A stretch of 64,000 nucleotides of DNA from NCBI RefSeq assembly GCF_019668465.1, contig NZ_AP024828.1:3782001-3846000 (forward strand), read 5' to 3'. Of this stretch, positions 38,313-47,683 are shown piece after piece. The translations under genes and the position numbers were made by a program. This DNA comes from Mycobacterium senriense (GTDB lineage Bacteria; Actinomycetota; Actinomycetes; Mycobacteriales; Mycobacteriaceae). The notes under the pieces are model-generated. The model did no database searches, was not told the origin of the DNA, and saw only the letters and a program-made list of their open reading frames with translations. How positions within the stretch are numbered: the first letter of the stretch is position 1; every line of letters starts with the position of its first letter.

Positions 38313-40418
38313 GTGCCGCGCAAAACCCATCTTCAGCGGACACTCCTGCTGGCGGCTGGCAGAATCGCCCAAGTGACCTTGCTGCGTTTCCGGCGATCGA
38401 AGGAAGGGGCGCTGCGGCCAAATGAGTTGGCACAGGCCGCGGTTATGGGGGCCCTCTGCGCGGCGATCGAGATCCTGGCCGCGGTAATCCCATTCGCTCA
38501 GGGACTGGGCGTGCTGGGCACCGTGCCGATGGGACTGCTGGCCTACCGCTACCGCCCCCGGGCGCTGGTGGCCGCGACGGTGGCCGGTGGGGTGATCGCC
38601 TTTTTGATTGCCGGACTGGGCAGTCTGTTCATGCTCGTCGATTGCGCCTGGGTCGGCGGATTGTGCGGGATCGTCAAACGTAAAGGCCGCGGCTTGCCGA
38701 CGGTCGCCCTGTTGTCGTTGGCCGCCGGAGTCCTCTGGGGCGCCGGCTGGGTCGCGGTGCTGGCGGTGCTGACCCGGCTGCGGCACTTGTTCTTCGACGT
38801 CATCACCGCCAATGCCAACGGCGTCGCGGCATTTCTGAATTGGGTCCACCTGCGGGGTGTCGGCGTGGGCCTGAAGCGGTATGTCGCCGACGGCATACAG
38901 CATTGGCCGTTGCTGATTTTCCCCTACATGGTCCTGTTGGTCGTCATCGTTGCGTTCATCAGCTGGTCGGCGCTGTCCCGCCTCCTGGAGCGGATGCGCA
39001 AAATCCCTGACGTCCACAAGCTGGACAGCTCCGAGGATGCGCAGGCGCACGGCAGTCCGGTGGGGCCGGTGCCGGTGCGGTTGGACAGGGTGCGGTTCCG
39101 GTACCCCGGCGCCGAGCGGGACGCGCTGCGCGAGGTCAGTCTCGATGTCCAGGCCGGTGAACACATCGCGGTGACCGGCGCCAACGGTTCGGGCAAGACG
39201 ACGTTGATGCTGATCTTGGCCGGCCGGGCACCGACGGCGGGCAGCGTCGAGCGCCCGGGAACGGTGGGGCTCGGCGAGATGGGCGGCACGGCGATTGTGT
39301 TGCAGCACCCCAAAAGCCAGGTCCTGGGCACCCGGGTCGCCGACGACGTGGTGTGGGGTTTGCCACCGGAGGCCGAGATCGACGTCAACCAACTACTGAA
39401 CGAGGTCGGCCTCGAAGGGCTGGCCGAACGTGACACCGGAAGTCTGTCCGGCGGGGAACTGCAGCGTCTCGCGCTCGCGGCCGCGCTGGCGCGGGATCCG
39501 GCGCTGCTCATCGCCGACGAAGTCACCACCATGGTCGACCAGCAGGGGCGAGATGCCTTGCTGGGCGTGCTCTCTGGCCTTGCCAAGCGGCACCAGACGA
39601 CGTTGGTGCACATCACCCATTACGACAACGAGGCCGCATCCGCCGACCGCATCATCGAACTCAGCGATTCGCCGGACAACACGGTGACCAGCGACACCGC
39701 GACCGCACCGGCCCTGACCGCCGCCGCCGTCGGTCACAGCTCGCAGACGCCGGTGCTGGAACTCGTCGATGTCAGCCACGAATATGCCAGCGGCACACCG
39801 TGGTCCAAGGTCGCGCTGCGCGATATCAGCTTTGTGGTGGAACAGGGCGACGGCGTGTTGATCCACGGCGGCAACGGCTCGGGAAAGTCGACGCTGGCGT
39901 GGATCATGGCCGGCCTGACGACGCCGACCGCCGGCACCTGCCTGATCGACGGCGAGCCCACCCACGAGCGCGTGGGCGAGGTCGCGCTGTCGTTCCAGTC
40001 GGCCCGGTTGCAATTGATGCGCGATCACGTCGACGCCGAAGTCGCATCCGCAGCGGGCTTTTCGCATCGCGACACCGATCGCGTGGCCGAGGCGCTGATC
40101 TCGGTCGGGCTGGACCCGGCGATGGGCAAGCGCCGAATCGATCAACTCAGCGGCGGCCAGATGCGCCGCGTGGTGCTGGCCGGGCTGCTGGCTCGCTCCC
40201 CGCGAGCGTTGGTCCTCGACGAGCCGCTGGCGGGATTGGACATTGGCAGCCAGCGCGGCCTGCTGCGGTTGCTGGAGAACCTGCGCAAGGAACGAGGCCT
40301 GACGGTCGTGGTGATCTCCCACGACATCGTCGGACTCGAGGAGCTCTGCCCGCGAGTGCTGTTCCTGCGCGACGGCATGCTGGAAGCGGCGTCGACCGCG
40401 GCGGGGGGTATGTCGTGA
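38313..40418 (+). CDS. ECF-type ABC transporter, substrate-binding and duplicated ATPase domains fused (Rv2326c-like)
   Basis: A 701-residue fusion. The N-terminal 220 residues hold five or six TM helices resembling an ECF S component, followed by two ABC ATPase domains. The first has Walker [10 protein letters not shown], signature LSGGE and Walker [13 protein letters not shown]; the second has [14 protein letters not shown] and [12 protein letters not shown]. With the transmembrane T component encoded next, the pair forms an energy-coupling-factor uptake system. The substrate (vitamin or metal) is unknown. A GTG at 38373 is an alternative start giving 681 residues. The stop overlaps the next start as GTGA. 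Confidence 0.9.
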   Translation: MPRKTHLQRTLLLAAGRIAQVTLLRFRRSKEGALRPNELAQAAVMGALCAAIEILAAVIPFAQGLGVLGTVPMGLLAYRYRPRALVAATVAGGVIAFLIAGLGSLFMLVDCAWVGGLCGIVKRKGRGLPTVALLSLAAGVLWGAGWVAVLAVLTRLRHLFFDVITANANGVAAFLNWVHLRGVGVGLKRYVADGIQHWPLLIFPYMVLLVVIVAFISWSALSRLLERMRKIPDVHKLDSSEDAQAHGSPVGPVPVRLDRVRFRYPGAERDALREVSLDVQAGEHIAVTGANGSGKTTLMLILAGRAPTAGSVERPGTVGLGEMGGTAIVLQHPKSQVLGTRVADDVVWGLPPEAEIDVNQLLNEVGLEGLAERDTGSLSGGELQRLALAAALARDPALLIADEVTTMVDQQGRDALLGVLSGLAKRHQTTLVHITHYDNEAASADRIIELSDSPDNTVTSDTATAPALTAAAVGHSSQTPVLELVDVSHEYASGTPWSKVALRDISFVVEQGDGVLIHGGNGSGKSTLAWIMAGLTTPTAGTCLIDGEPTHERVGEVALSFQSARLQLMRDHVDAEVASAAGFSHRDTDRVAEALISVGLDPAMGKRRIDQLSGGQMRRVVLAGLLARSPRALVLDEPLAGLDIGSQRGLLRLLENLRKERGLTVVVISHDIVGLEELCPRVLFLRDGMLEAASTAAGGMS

Positions 40419-41266
40419 CCGCACCCGCGGACACCAAGCGGGCACCGAACCGCACCCGGCGCACGCACCGTCCGGTGGTGCTGCTGGTGCCGGTGCCCGG
40501 TACGTCGAAGATCCACGAGTTGTGGGCCGGCACCAAACTGCTGGTGGTGCTGGGTGTTTCGATACTGCTGACCTTCTACCCGGGCTGGGCGACCATCGGG
40601 TTGATGTTGGTCTTGCTGATCACCGCGGCGCGGCTCGCCCACATTCCCCGTGGTGCGGTGCCGTCGCCGCGGCGCTGGATCTGGATCATTCTGGCGGTGG
40701 GCGCCATAACTGCCGCGCTCGGCGCCGGTAGTCCGGTGATCGAGATAGCCGGAGTTCACATCGGGTTGGGCGGAACGCTGCATTTCGTGCGGGTCACCGC
40801 GCTGTCGATCGTGTTGATCGGGCTCGGCGCCATGCTGTCGTGGACCACCAACGTCGCCGAAATGGGGCCGGCGCTGGCGGCTTTGGGCCGACCGCTGCGG
40901 TGGCTGCGGATCCCGAGCGACGAATGGGCCGTCGCCCTGGCGCTTGCGTTGCGTGCCTTCCCGATGCTGATCGAAGAATTCCAGGTGCTCTACGCCGCCC
41001 GGCGACTGCGCCCCAACCAGGCGCAGCGGAAGCGCAGGGCCCGCCGCCGGCAGCAGGCCCGCGACATGATTGATTTGCTCACGGCGGCAATCGTGGTGAC
41101 GCTGCGACGGGCCGACGAGATGGGCGACGCGATCACCGCCCGGGGCGGTATCGGCCAGCTGTCGGCCGCACCGGCGCGACCGAAGTTGGCAGACTGGGTG
41201 ACGCTCGGCATCACCACCGCGGCCGGCGCAATCGGAGTCGTGATCGACTCGCTATTGGTCCATTAG
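40415..41266 (+). CDS. ECF transporter transmembrane (T) component (Rv2325c-like)
   Basis: A 283-residue membrane protein of the CbiQ/EcfT family with about five TM helices ([22 protein letters not shown] and onward). The coupling region contains the Ala-Arg-Gly motif as ITARGGIG near the C-terminus and [12 protein letters not shown] before it, which contact the two ATPase domains. GTG 40415 overlaps the preceding stop (GTGA), so the two proteins are made together. Confidence 0.92.
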   Translation: MTAPADTKRAPNRTRRTHRPVVLLVPVPGTSKIHELWAGTKLLVVLGVSILLTFYPGWATIGLMLVLLITAARLAHIPRGAVPSPRRWIWIILAVGAITAALGAGSPVIEIAGVHIGLGGTLHFVRVTALSIVLIGLGAMLSWTTNVAEMGPALAALGRPLRWLRIPSDEWAVALALALRAFPMLIEEFQVLYAARRLRPNQAQRKRRARRRQQARDMIDLLTAAIVVTLRRADEMGDAITARGGIGQLSAAPARPKLADWVTLGITTAAGAIGVVIDSLLVH

Positions 41267-41351
41267 GCAACCCGTTGCCCGGCTGTATGCCTCTCGTCGC
41301 TCGACACCGGCCCGCCCGCGGCCGTCCCGGTTGTTCGGCCGGCGCTGACTT

Positions 41352-41798
41352 TTACGGCCGCATCCGATCGATCAGGTTGGACAACACGACGATGCTTTCG
41401 CTGCGTTCGATGTCCGCACTGGACCGAATTTTCTCCAAGGCCGCCTCCAGATGCCGCATGTCGCGGGCCAGCACATGCAGAATCGCATCGGGGGTGCCGG
41501 TGACCGTCGCAGCGCTGAACACCTCGGGGATGTCCGCCCAGGCCGCTCGCAACTCATCGGGTGCGATCCGGCCGTGGCAGAATACCTGTACGTAAGCCTC
41601 GGTGTTCCAACCCAGCGCGTTGCGGTCAATGACCGTGGTGAAGCTCTTGATCACGCCGCTGTCCAGCATCCGGTCCACGCGCCGCTTCACCGCCGGCGCA
41701 GACAGATTCACCTTCTCGCCGATTTCGGCGAAGGTGGCGCGCGCATGTTCGGTCAACTCGGCGAGGATGCGCTCGTCGGTCTCATCCAAGCGGTCCAC
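41352..41798 (-). CDS. Lrp/AsnC-family transcriptional regulator (Rv2324-like)
   Basis: A 148-residue regulator with an N-terminal HTH (DERILAELTEHARATFAEIGEKVNLSAPAVKRRVDRML) and a C-terminal RAM ligand-binding domain (EAYVQVFCHGR, ATVTGTPDAILHVLARDMRHLE). The GTG at 41798 gives exactly the length of Rv2324; a frame to 41843 is an extension through the promoter. It diverges from the arginine/ornithine cassette, which it probably controls in response to an amino acid. Confidence 0.93.
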   Translation of the reverse strand: MDRLDETDERILAELTEHARATFAEIGEKVNLSAPAVKRRVDRMLDSGVIKSFTTVIDRNALGWNTEAYVQVFCHGRIAPDELRAAWADIPEVFSAATVTGTPDAILHVLARDMRHLEAALEKIRSSADIERSESIVVLSNLIDRMRP

Positions 41799-41826
41799 GG
41801 CGGGCCCTCCCGGCGATAAACAACAA

Positions 41827-41919
41827 ATCGTCGATTCCAGCACTGTAGCGCAATAAATCGACCATAGACACGCAATATGCGCGGTTTGATTAACAACAGT
41901 GCCGCAAATATCGTTGATT
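41827..41919. promoter_or_regulatory. Three-copy ATCGTYGATT element in the asnC/deiminase divergent promoter
   Basis: The decamer ATCGTCGATT (41827-41836), an inverted 9/10 copy AATCGACCAT (41856-41865) and ATCGTTGATT (41910-41919) are spread over the 122-bp divergent promoter. The first is 29 bp from the AsnC start and the last touches the start of the + strand gene. Lrp/AsnC octamers wrap DNA around several such sites, so this is a plausible operator array. Confidence 0.5.
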
Positions 41920-41920
41920 C

Positions 41921-42784
41921 ATGACGGAACAACATCTGCTAGCGTCCCGAACCGTCAGGTCAGCCGGGCCCGTCGCGCTCGGTCGCATGCCGAGCGTCCG
42001 TCGGTACGCGATGACGCCGCCGGCCTTCTTCGCGGTCGAATACGCGATCAACCCCTGGATGAACACCACCACGCCCGTCGATGTCGGCCTCGCGCAAGCG
42101 CAGTGGGAAAGCTTGCGTGAGACCTATTTACGGCTGGGGCATCACGTGGAGGTGATCGAACCCGTGCCCGGCCTTCCGGACATGGTCTATGCCGCCAACG
42201 GCGGGTTCGTCACGCGCGATGTCGCGATCGTCGCCAGGTTCCGGTTCGCCGAGCGGGCCGGCGAATCGCGCGCCTACGCCCAGTGGATGTCGTCGCTGGG
42301 TTACCGGCCGGTGTGCACCCGCCACGTCAACGAAGGGCAAGGCGACCTGCTGAAGGTCGGCGACATCGTGTTGGCCGGCTGGGGATTTCGCACCGACCGG
42401 CGCGCGCATGCGGAGATCTCCCGCGCGCTGCGCGCGCCGGTGATCTCCCTGCAGCTGGTGGACCCCCGCTTCTACCACCTCGACACCGCCCTGGCCGTTC
42501 TCGACGATCACACCATCGCGTTCTACCCGCCGGCGTTCAGCGCCGAGGCCCAGGAGCAGCTGGGCGCGCTGTTCCCGGACGCCATCATCGCCGACACGGC
42601 CGATGCCTACGTGCTTGGTCTCAACGTCGTCTCCGACGGCCTGCATGTGGTGATGCCCAGCGCGGCAACGGGTTTCGGCGCCCAGTTGCGCCGAGCCGAC
42701 TTCGAGCCGATCGGCGTCGATTTGTCCGAGCTGCTCAAGGGCGGCGGATCCGTCAAGTGCTGCACCCTGGAGGTATACCCATGA
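41921..42784 (+). CDS. Arginine deiminase/dimethylargininase-superfamily protein (Rv2323c-like)
   Basis: A 287-residue guanidine-group-modifying (GME) superfamily enzyme. Catalytic features are visible: the acidic residue in EGQGDLL, the His in RFYHLDTALAVLD and the nucleophilic Cys in GGGSVKCCTLE. Related enzymes hydrolyse arginine or methylarginines to citrulline. With rocD and rocE directly downstream (ATGA overlap with rocD), it most likely feeds arginine-derived carbon and nitrogen into the ornithine route; exact substrate and product are unproven. Confidence 0.88.
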   Translation: MTEQHLLASRTVRSAGPVALGRMPSVRRYAMTPPAFFAVEYAINPWMNTTTPVDVGLAQAQWESLRETYLRLGHHVEVIEPVPGLPDMVYAANGGFVTRDVAIVARFRFAERAGESRAYAQWMSSLGYRPVCTRHVNEGQGDLLKVGDIVLAGWGFRTDRRAHAEISRALRAPVISLQLVDPRFYHLDTALAVLDDHTIAFYPPAFSAEAQEQLGALFPDAIIADTADAYVLGLNVVSDGLHVVMPSAATGFGAQLRRADFEPIGVDLSELLKGGGSVKCCTLEVYP

Positions 42785-44031
42785 CGATCCTCGATGCGCA
42801 GACGTCGCAGAAGGTCGCCGCCAACCGGATCGACACCGCGATCAGGTTGGCGGAAAGGCGTACAGCGCATAACTATTCGCCGCTCCCGGTGGTCGCCGCA
42901 AGCGCCGAAGGCGCGTGGATCACCGACATCGACGGCCGCCGCTACCTGGATTGCCTATCCGCCTATTCCGCGGTGAACTTCGGCCACCGCAACCCGGAGA
43001 TCACCGCCACCGCGCATGCGCAACTCGACGCCGTGACGTTGGTCAGCCGCGCATTTCATTCCGACAAGCTCGGACCCTTCTGCGCGGCACTTGCCTACCT
43101 GTGTGACAAGGACATGGTGCTGCCGATGAACTCGGGCGCCGAGGCCGTCGAAAGCGGCCTCAAGGTCGCCCGCAAGTGGGGCGCCGACGTCAAGGGCGTA
43201 CCCGCCGATCAGGCCAACATCATCGTGGCCGACAACAACTTTCACGGCCGCACGATCAGCATCGTCAGCTTCTCCTCGGATCCCGCCGCGCGAAATGGGT
43301 TCGGACCCTTCACGCCGGGATTCCGTTCCGTGCCGTTCGGTGACGCCGCCGCGCTGGCGCAGGCGATCGACGACACCACGGTCGCGGTGCTGTTGGAGCC
43401 CATCCAGGGCGAGGCCGGGATCATCGTCCCGCCCGACGACTACCTGCCAGCGGTCCGCGCGCTGTGCAGCGAGCACAACGTGCTGATGATCGCCGACGAG
43501 ATCCAGTCGGGCCTGGCGCGCACCGGTTACACATTCGCCTGCGATCGATGGCGAGTGACCCCGGACGTCTACCTGCTGGGCAAGGCGCTGGGCGGCGGAG
43601 TGGTTCCGCTGTCGGCGGTGGTGGCCGACCGCGACGTCCTGGGCGTGTTGCACCCCGGCGAGCATGGCTCCACCTTCGGCGGAAATCCGCTGGCCGCCGC
43701 CATCGGCACCACGGTGGTGTCCATGCTGGCGCGCGGCGAATTCCAGGCCCGGGCGACCGCGCTGGGTGCGCACCTGCATCGGCGGCTGCGACAGCTGCTC
43801 GGCCACGGGGTCCAGGAGATACGGGGCCTGGGATTGTGGGCCGGTGTCGATATCGACCCCTCACTGGGCACCGGCAAGGAGATCAGCCTGCTGCTGGCCG
43901 GCCACGGTGTCCTGGTGAAAGACACCCACGGTTCGACGCTTCGCTTCGCTCCGCCTTTGGTGGTCACCGCCCAGGAGATCGAGTGGGCAGTCGGGCGGCT
44001 TGCTGCGGTATTACGGGAGGCTGCTTCATAA
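42781..44031 (+). CDS. rocD: Ornithine aminotransferase
   Basis: A 416-residue fold-type I PLP aminotransferase that converts ornithine and 2-oxoglutarate to glutamate semialdehyde and glutamate. It has VLPMNSGAEAVESGLKVARKWG, NNFHGRT, LEPIQGEAG, IADEIQSGLARTG and the PLP lysine K268 in LLGKALGGG. The gene is a single uninterrupted frame; in M. tuberculosis H37Rv it is split into rocD1 and rocD2. ATG 42781 overlaps the upstream stop as ATGA. Confidence 0.96.
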   Translation: MTILDAQTSQKVAANRIDTAIRLAERRTAHNYSPLPVVAASAEGAWITDIDGRRYLDCLSAYSAVNFGHRNPEITATAHAQLDAVTLVSRAFHSDKLGPFCAALAYLCDKDMVLPMNSGAEAVESGLKVARKWGADVKGVPADQANIIVADNNFHGRTISIVSFSSDPAARNGFGPFTPGFRSVPFGDAAALAQAIDDTTVAVLLEPIQGEAGIIVPPDDYLPAVRALCSEHNVLMIADEIQSGLARTGYTFACDRWRVTPDVYLLGKALGGGVVPLSAVVADRDVLGVLHPGEHGSTFGGNPLAAAIGTTVVSMLARGEFQARATALGAHLHRRLRQLLGHGVQEIRGLGLWAGVDIDPSLGTGKEISLLLAGHGVLVKDTHGSTLRFAPPLVVTAQEIEWAVGRLAAVLREAAS

Positions 44032-44059
44032 TCAGCTGATCCGGCCATAGGAGGGGCGC

Positions 44060-45514
44060 TTGCCAGCCACGTCGATCAGCCTGAAAGAGCAGATGCTCCG
44101 GCGGCGCCCGGTGGTGGGCGCGCACGCCGCACACGGGACCGCCGATCACCTCAAGCGCGGTATCGGAACCTTCCAGCTGACCATGTTCGGGATCGGCTCG
44201 ACGGTCGGCACCGGCATCTTCTTCGTCATGTCCGAGGCCGTGCCCGAGGCCGGGCCAGGAGTGATCGTCTCCTTCCTTCTCGCGGGCATCGCCGCCGGCC
44301 TGGCGGCCGTCTGCTATGCCGAATTGGCGTCGGCTGTACCGGTTTCGGGGTCGTCGTATTCGTATGCGTACACCACGCTCGGTGAGGTGGTGGCCGTGGG
44401 CGTGGCGGCGTGCCTGCTTCTGGAATACGGCGTGGCCACCGCCGCGGTCGCCGTCAACTGGAGTGGCTATCTGAACAAGCTGCTGAGCAATGTCCTGGGA
44501 TTCCAGCTGCCGCAAGCCTTATCGGCCGCGCCGTGGGATTCCCAACCCGGGTACGTGAACGTGCCGGCGGTCCTGCTGATCGTGATGTGCGCGTTGCTGC
44601 TCATCCGCGGCGCCAGCGAGTCGGCCAAGGTCAACGCCATCATGGTGATGATCAAACTCGGCGTGCTGGTCGTCTTCGCGGTAGTCGCTTTCACGGCATT
44701 CGACGTGAGCCATCTCCGTGACTTCGCGCCCTTCGGTGTTTCCGGTATCGGTTCGGCCGCGGGCACCATCTTCTTCTCCTACATCGGTCTGGATGCCGTG
44801 TCCACCGCGGGTGACGAGGTGAAGGATCCGCAGAAAACCATGCCGCGGGCACTGATCGGCGCGCTGCTGACCGTCACCGGCGTCTACGTCCTCGTCGCGG
44901 TGGCCGCGCTGGGCGCTCAGCCGTGGCAGAACTTCGGCGGCCAGCAGGAAGCCGGGCTGGCCGTCATTCTCGACAACGTCACCCACGGCGGCTGGGCGGG
45001 CACGATCCTGGCTGCCGGGGCGGTCATTTCGATCTTCAGTGTCACGCTCGTCACCATGTACGGCCTGACCCGCATCCTTTTCGCCATGGGCCGCGACGGG
45101 TTGCTGCCCGCGAGGTTCGCGACGGTGAACGCACGCACCATGACGCCGGTGAACAACACGGTAATCGTCGCCGTCGTCGCCTCGGCTCTGGCCGCGTTCA
45201 TCCCGCTGCAAAAGCTCGCCGACATGGTGTCGGTCGGCACGCTCACCGCGTTCGTCGTCGTTTCCGTCGGGGTGATCGTCTTGCGGGTGCGCGAGCCCGA
45301 CCTGCCGCGTGGATTCAAGGTGCCGGGTTATCCTGTCACGCCTATCCTTTCGGTGGCGGCCTGCGGCTACATCCTGGCCAGCCTGCACTGGTACACCTGG
45401 ATCGCGTTCAGCGGCTGGGTGTCATTGGCGTTGATCTTCTATTTCGTCTGGGGTCGCCACCACAGCGCGCTCAACGACGAGACGGTCGAGCGGTCGGCGT
45501 ACGACGTCCGGTGA
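44060..45514 (+). CDS. rocE: APC-family amino acid permease (RocE-like)
   Basis: Polytopic 484-residue permease of the amino acid-polyamine-organocation superfamily (cationic amino acid transporter type). About 12 TM segments can be traced; the substrate-binding unwound helix 1 is FGIGSTVGTGIF and helix 6 contains FFSYIGLDAVSTAGDEV. The start is TTG 44060 with a strong AGGAGGGG site just upstream. As last gene of the cassette it presumably imports arginine or ornithine. Confidence 0.92.
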   Translation: MPATSISLKEQMLRRRPVVGAHAAHGTADHLKRGIGTFQLTMFGIGSTVGTGIFFVMSEAVPEAGPGVIVSFLLAGIAAGLAAVCYAELASAVPVSGSSYSYAYTTLGEVVAVGVAACLLLEYGVATAAVAVNWSGYLNKLLSNVLGFQLPQALSAAPWDSQPGYVNVPAVLLIVMCALLLIRGASESAKVNAIMVMIKLGVLVVFAVVAFTAFDVSHLRDFAPFGVSGIGSAAGTIFFSYIGLDAVSTAGDEVKDPQKTMPRALIGALLTVTGVYVLVAVAALGAQPWQNFGGQQEAGLAVILDNVTHGGWAGTILAAGAVISIFSVTLVTMYGLTRILFAMGRDGLLPARFATVNARTMTPVNNTVIVAVVASALAAFIPLQKLADMVSVGTLTAFVVVSVGVIVLRVREPDLPRGFKVPGYPVTPILSVAACGYILASLHWYTWIAFSGWVSLALIFYFVWGRHHSALNDETVERSAYDVR

Positions 45515-45521
45515 CGGGCCC

Positions 45522-46862
45522 TTACTGGCGCGCCGCCGCGGTGTTGGCCGCCGCCTGAGCCCGCTGCAATGTCGCCGCGACATCGCTGCGGCCCAAGAAC
45601 ATTTCGTCGAAGTACGGCCGCAGGGCGTCGTTGCCGGCGGCAAAGCCCGCACCGCCGGGCGCCGCGATGCGCGGACCGTTCAGCACGGCGAAAAAGGGTG
45701 TGACGTCGACACCCCGGGCGGCCCAGTATTGGAAGTAGACCGATTGAGCCGAGGACACCGCCGGGATGGCCGCACCGTAACGCCCGAGGTATTCGTTGCC
45801 CTCCTTGCTGCCCATCCAGGCCAGCACCTGTCGGACCGCATCAGGGTGCTTCGTCGCCGCATTGCCCGCCGCGGCAATGCCGTTGGTGACGCTGACCCGG
45901 CCCGCCGGCCCGGCGGGCATCATCGCCACGCCCCAGTGGAAGCGGGCATCGCGGGCCACCGGCGCCAGGTTGTAGGTGCCGGACTGAAACAGCGCCATCC
46001 TGCCGGCCAGGAACTGGTTGCGGGAGAAGTCGCCGTTGTCGTTGGTGTCGGCGGCGGGCGGCGCGACGTGGTCGCGGTTGATCAAGTCGACCAGATACTG
46101 AAAGGCCGTCACGGCTGCGGGGTTGTCGAACGCGAACGTGTCGTCTCGCTGGAACACGCCGCCGGCCGAACCGATGTAGTTCAGGTAGATGCCCTGGGGG
46201 TCATTGGCCGCGTTGTATGCCCACTGACGCACCCGTCCAGCATCGAAACGTGCTGTGTCGCCGCGGTTTCCGTCGGAGTCGACGGTAAGCCGGCGCAGCA
46301 GGGGACGTAACGTGTCGCCGCCGTCGGGGCTCCACCGCAAGGTGTTCAGCTGGGCGGGTTCGACGCTGGCCGCGGCAAGAAGATCCGCGTTGTAGTACAA
46401 CGCTATCCCTGCATCGGTCAGCTGGGGCACGCCCCACAACGTGCCGTTACGGGTGAACTGCTCGACCACCGGCCGCTCCCACTCCGCGGCGGCTTTGGGC
46501 CCGAGCACTTCGCCGATGTTCAGTAACCGGCCGCTGTCGGCATACGCCGCGAGGTAGGCGTTGGACAGCCAGAAGATATCGTCGGCGCTGCCGCCGGCCA
46601 CGTCGGTGCGCAGGGTGTTGAAGTACGTTGAATAGGCCACCAAGTTCAGGTGCACGTCGATGTCGGGATGCGCGCGGCTGAACGCCTCGAAGGATTGCCG
46701 ATAGGCCGCGCCGATCTGATCGCCCCAGATGCGTACCGTGACGACGGTCTTGCCGCCATGGGGCTGGCCGGAGTAATCCAGCAGTACGGCCATCGCCGCC
46801 AGCAGCACGGCCACCAGCGCAACCGATCCCGCGATCAGTGTGGAAAAGCGGGGCCGGGTCAC
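45522..46862 (-). CDS. uspC: ABC sugar transporter substrate-binding protein UspC
   Basis: A 446-residue extracytoplasmic solute-binding protein (family 1) with an N-terminal membrane anchor or signal (LIAGSVALVAVLLAAMAVLLDYSG) and no lipobox Cys. Mature features are VTVRIWGDQIGAAYRQSFEAFSRAHPDIDV and GRMALFQSGTYNLAPV. The M. tuberculosis homologue (Rv2318) binds amino sugars. GTG 46862 overlaps the uspB stop (GTGA). It converges with rocE, leaving 7 bp. Confidence 0.92.
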   Translation of the reverse strand: MTRPRFSTLIAGSVALVAVLLAAMAVLLDYSGQPHGGKTVVTVRIWGDQIGAAYRQSFEAFSRAHPDIDVHLNLVAYSTYFNTLRTDVAGGSADDIFWLSNAYLAAYADSGRLLNIGEVLGPKAAAEWERPVVEQFTRNGTLWGVPQLTDAGIALYYNADLLAAASVEPAQLNTLRWSPDGGDTLRPLLRRLTVDSDGNRGDTARFDAGRVRQWAYNAANDPQGIYLNYIGSAGGVFQRDDTFAFDNPAAVTAFQYLVDLINRDHVAPPAADTNDNGDFSRNQFLAGRMALFQSGTYNLAPVARDARFHWGVAMMPAGPAGRVSVTNGIAAAGNAATKHPDAVRQVLAWMGSKEGNEYLGRYGAAIPAVSSAQSVYFQYWAARGVDVTPFFAVLNGPRIAAPGGAGFAAGNDALRPYFDEMFLGRSDVAATLQRAQAAANTAAARQ

Positions 46863-47683
46863 TTTAGTCCCGAGACGACGATCGACGCGACGATGTGGCG
46901 CTGGAAGATCACGAACAGCGCGATCAGCGGGGCGATCGCGACGGTGGTCGCCGCCATCACCAGCGTCCACTGGGAATTGAACCGCGACTGCAGCTCGGCG
47001 GTTGCGACGGTGAGCACCCGCCACTTGTGGCCGCTGGTGATCACCAACGGCCACATGAAGTTGTTCCATTGCGAGACGACCGTGATCAGTGCCAGTGCGG
47101 CAAGGACCGGGCGACTGGACGGGATCACCACGTGCACGATGACGTCGAGGGTGTTCGCCCCGTCCAGCCGGGCGGCGTTGATCAAGTCGTTCGGAATGAT
47201 GCGGAAGTGCTCGCGCAGCAGAAAGATTGCGTAGGGCGAGCCGAACATGAACGGCAGCACCAACGCCCAGAACGTGTTGCGCAGGCCGAGCTGGGCCATC
47301 ATCAGATACATCGGCACCACCGTGACGGTGCCGGGCACCATCAGCGTCGCGATGTACACCCAGAACAGCGCGTCACGGCCGGGGAATTGCAGGCGCGCGA
47401 AGGCGTATCCGGCCAGCACCGAAAAGGTCAACTGGCCCACCAGGATCACCGCCGTCATTAATGCGGTCACCGCGGCCGCCCGGCCGAATCCGGCTCCGGC
47501 CAGGTTGGCGAAGTTGGACAGCGTGGGTGGCCGCGGCAGTTGCAACGGGGTGCCCGTGGCGAATTGGTGGGCCGAGGTGAATGCCGTCATCAATCCGAGT
47601 GCGAACGGCGCCAACGTGATCAATGCGCCCAGTGACAGCCCGGCATAAATCACGATGCTGGTGGTGCGGTTAGGTGAGGTCAT
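46859..47683 (-). CDS. uspB: ABC sugar transporter permease UspB
   Basis: A 274-residue inner-membrane permease of the MalG type with six predicted TM helices. The EAA loop that docks the ATPase is FRIIPNDLINAARLDGANTLDVIVHVVIP. It overlaps uspA by 14 bp upstream and uspC by 4 bp downstream. Length equals Rv2317. Confidence 0.93.
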   Translation of the reverse strand: MTSPNRTTSIVIYAGLSLGALITLAPFALGLMTAFTSAHQFATGTPLQLPRPPTLSNFANLAGAGFGRAAAVTALMTAVILVGQLTFSVLAGYAFARLQFPGRDALFWVYIATLMVPGTVTVVPMYLMMAQLGLRNTFWALVLPFMFGSPYAIFLLREHFRIIPNDLINAARLDGANTLDVIVHVVIPSSRPVLAALALITVVSQWNNFMWPLVITSGHKWRVLTVATAELQSRFNSQWTLVMAATTVAIAPLIALFVIFQRHIVASIVVSGLK

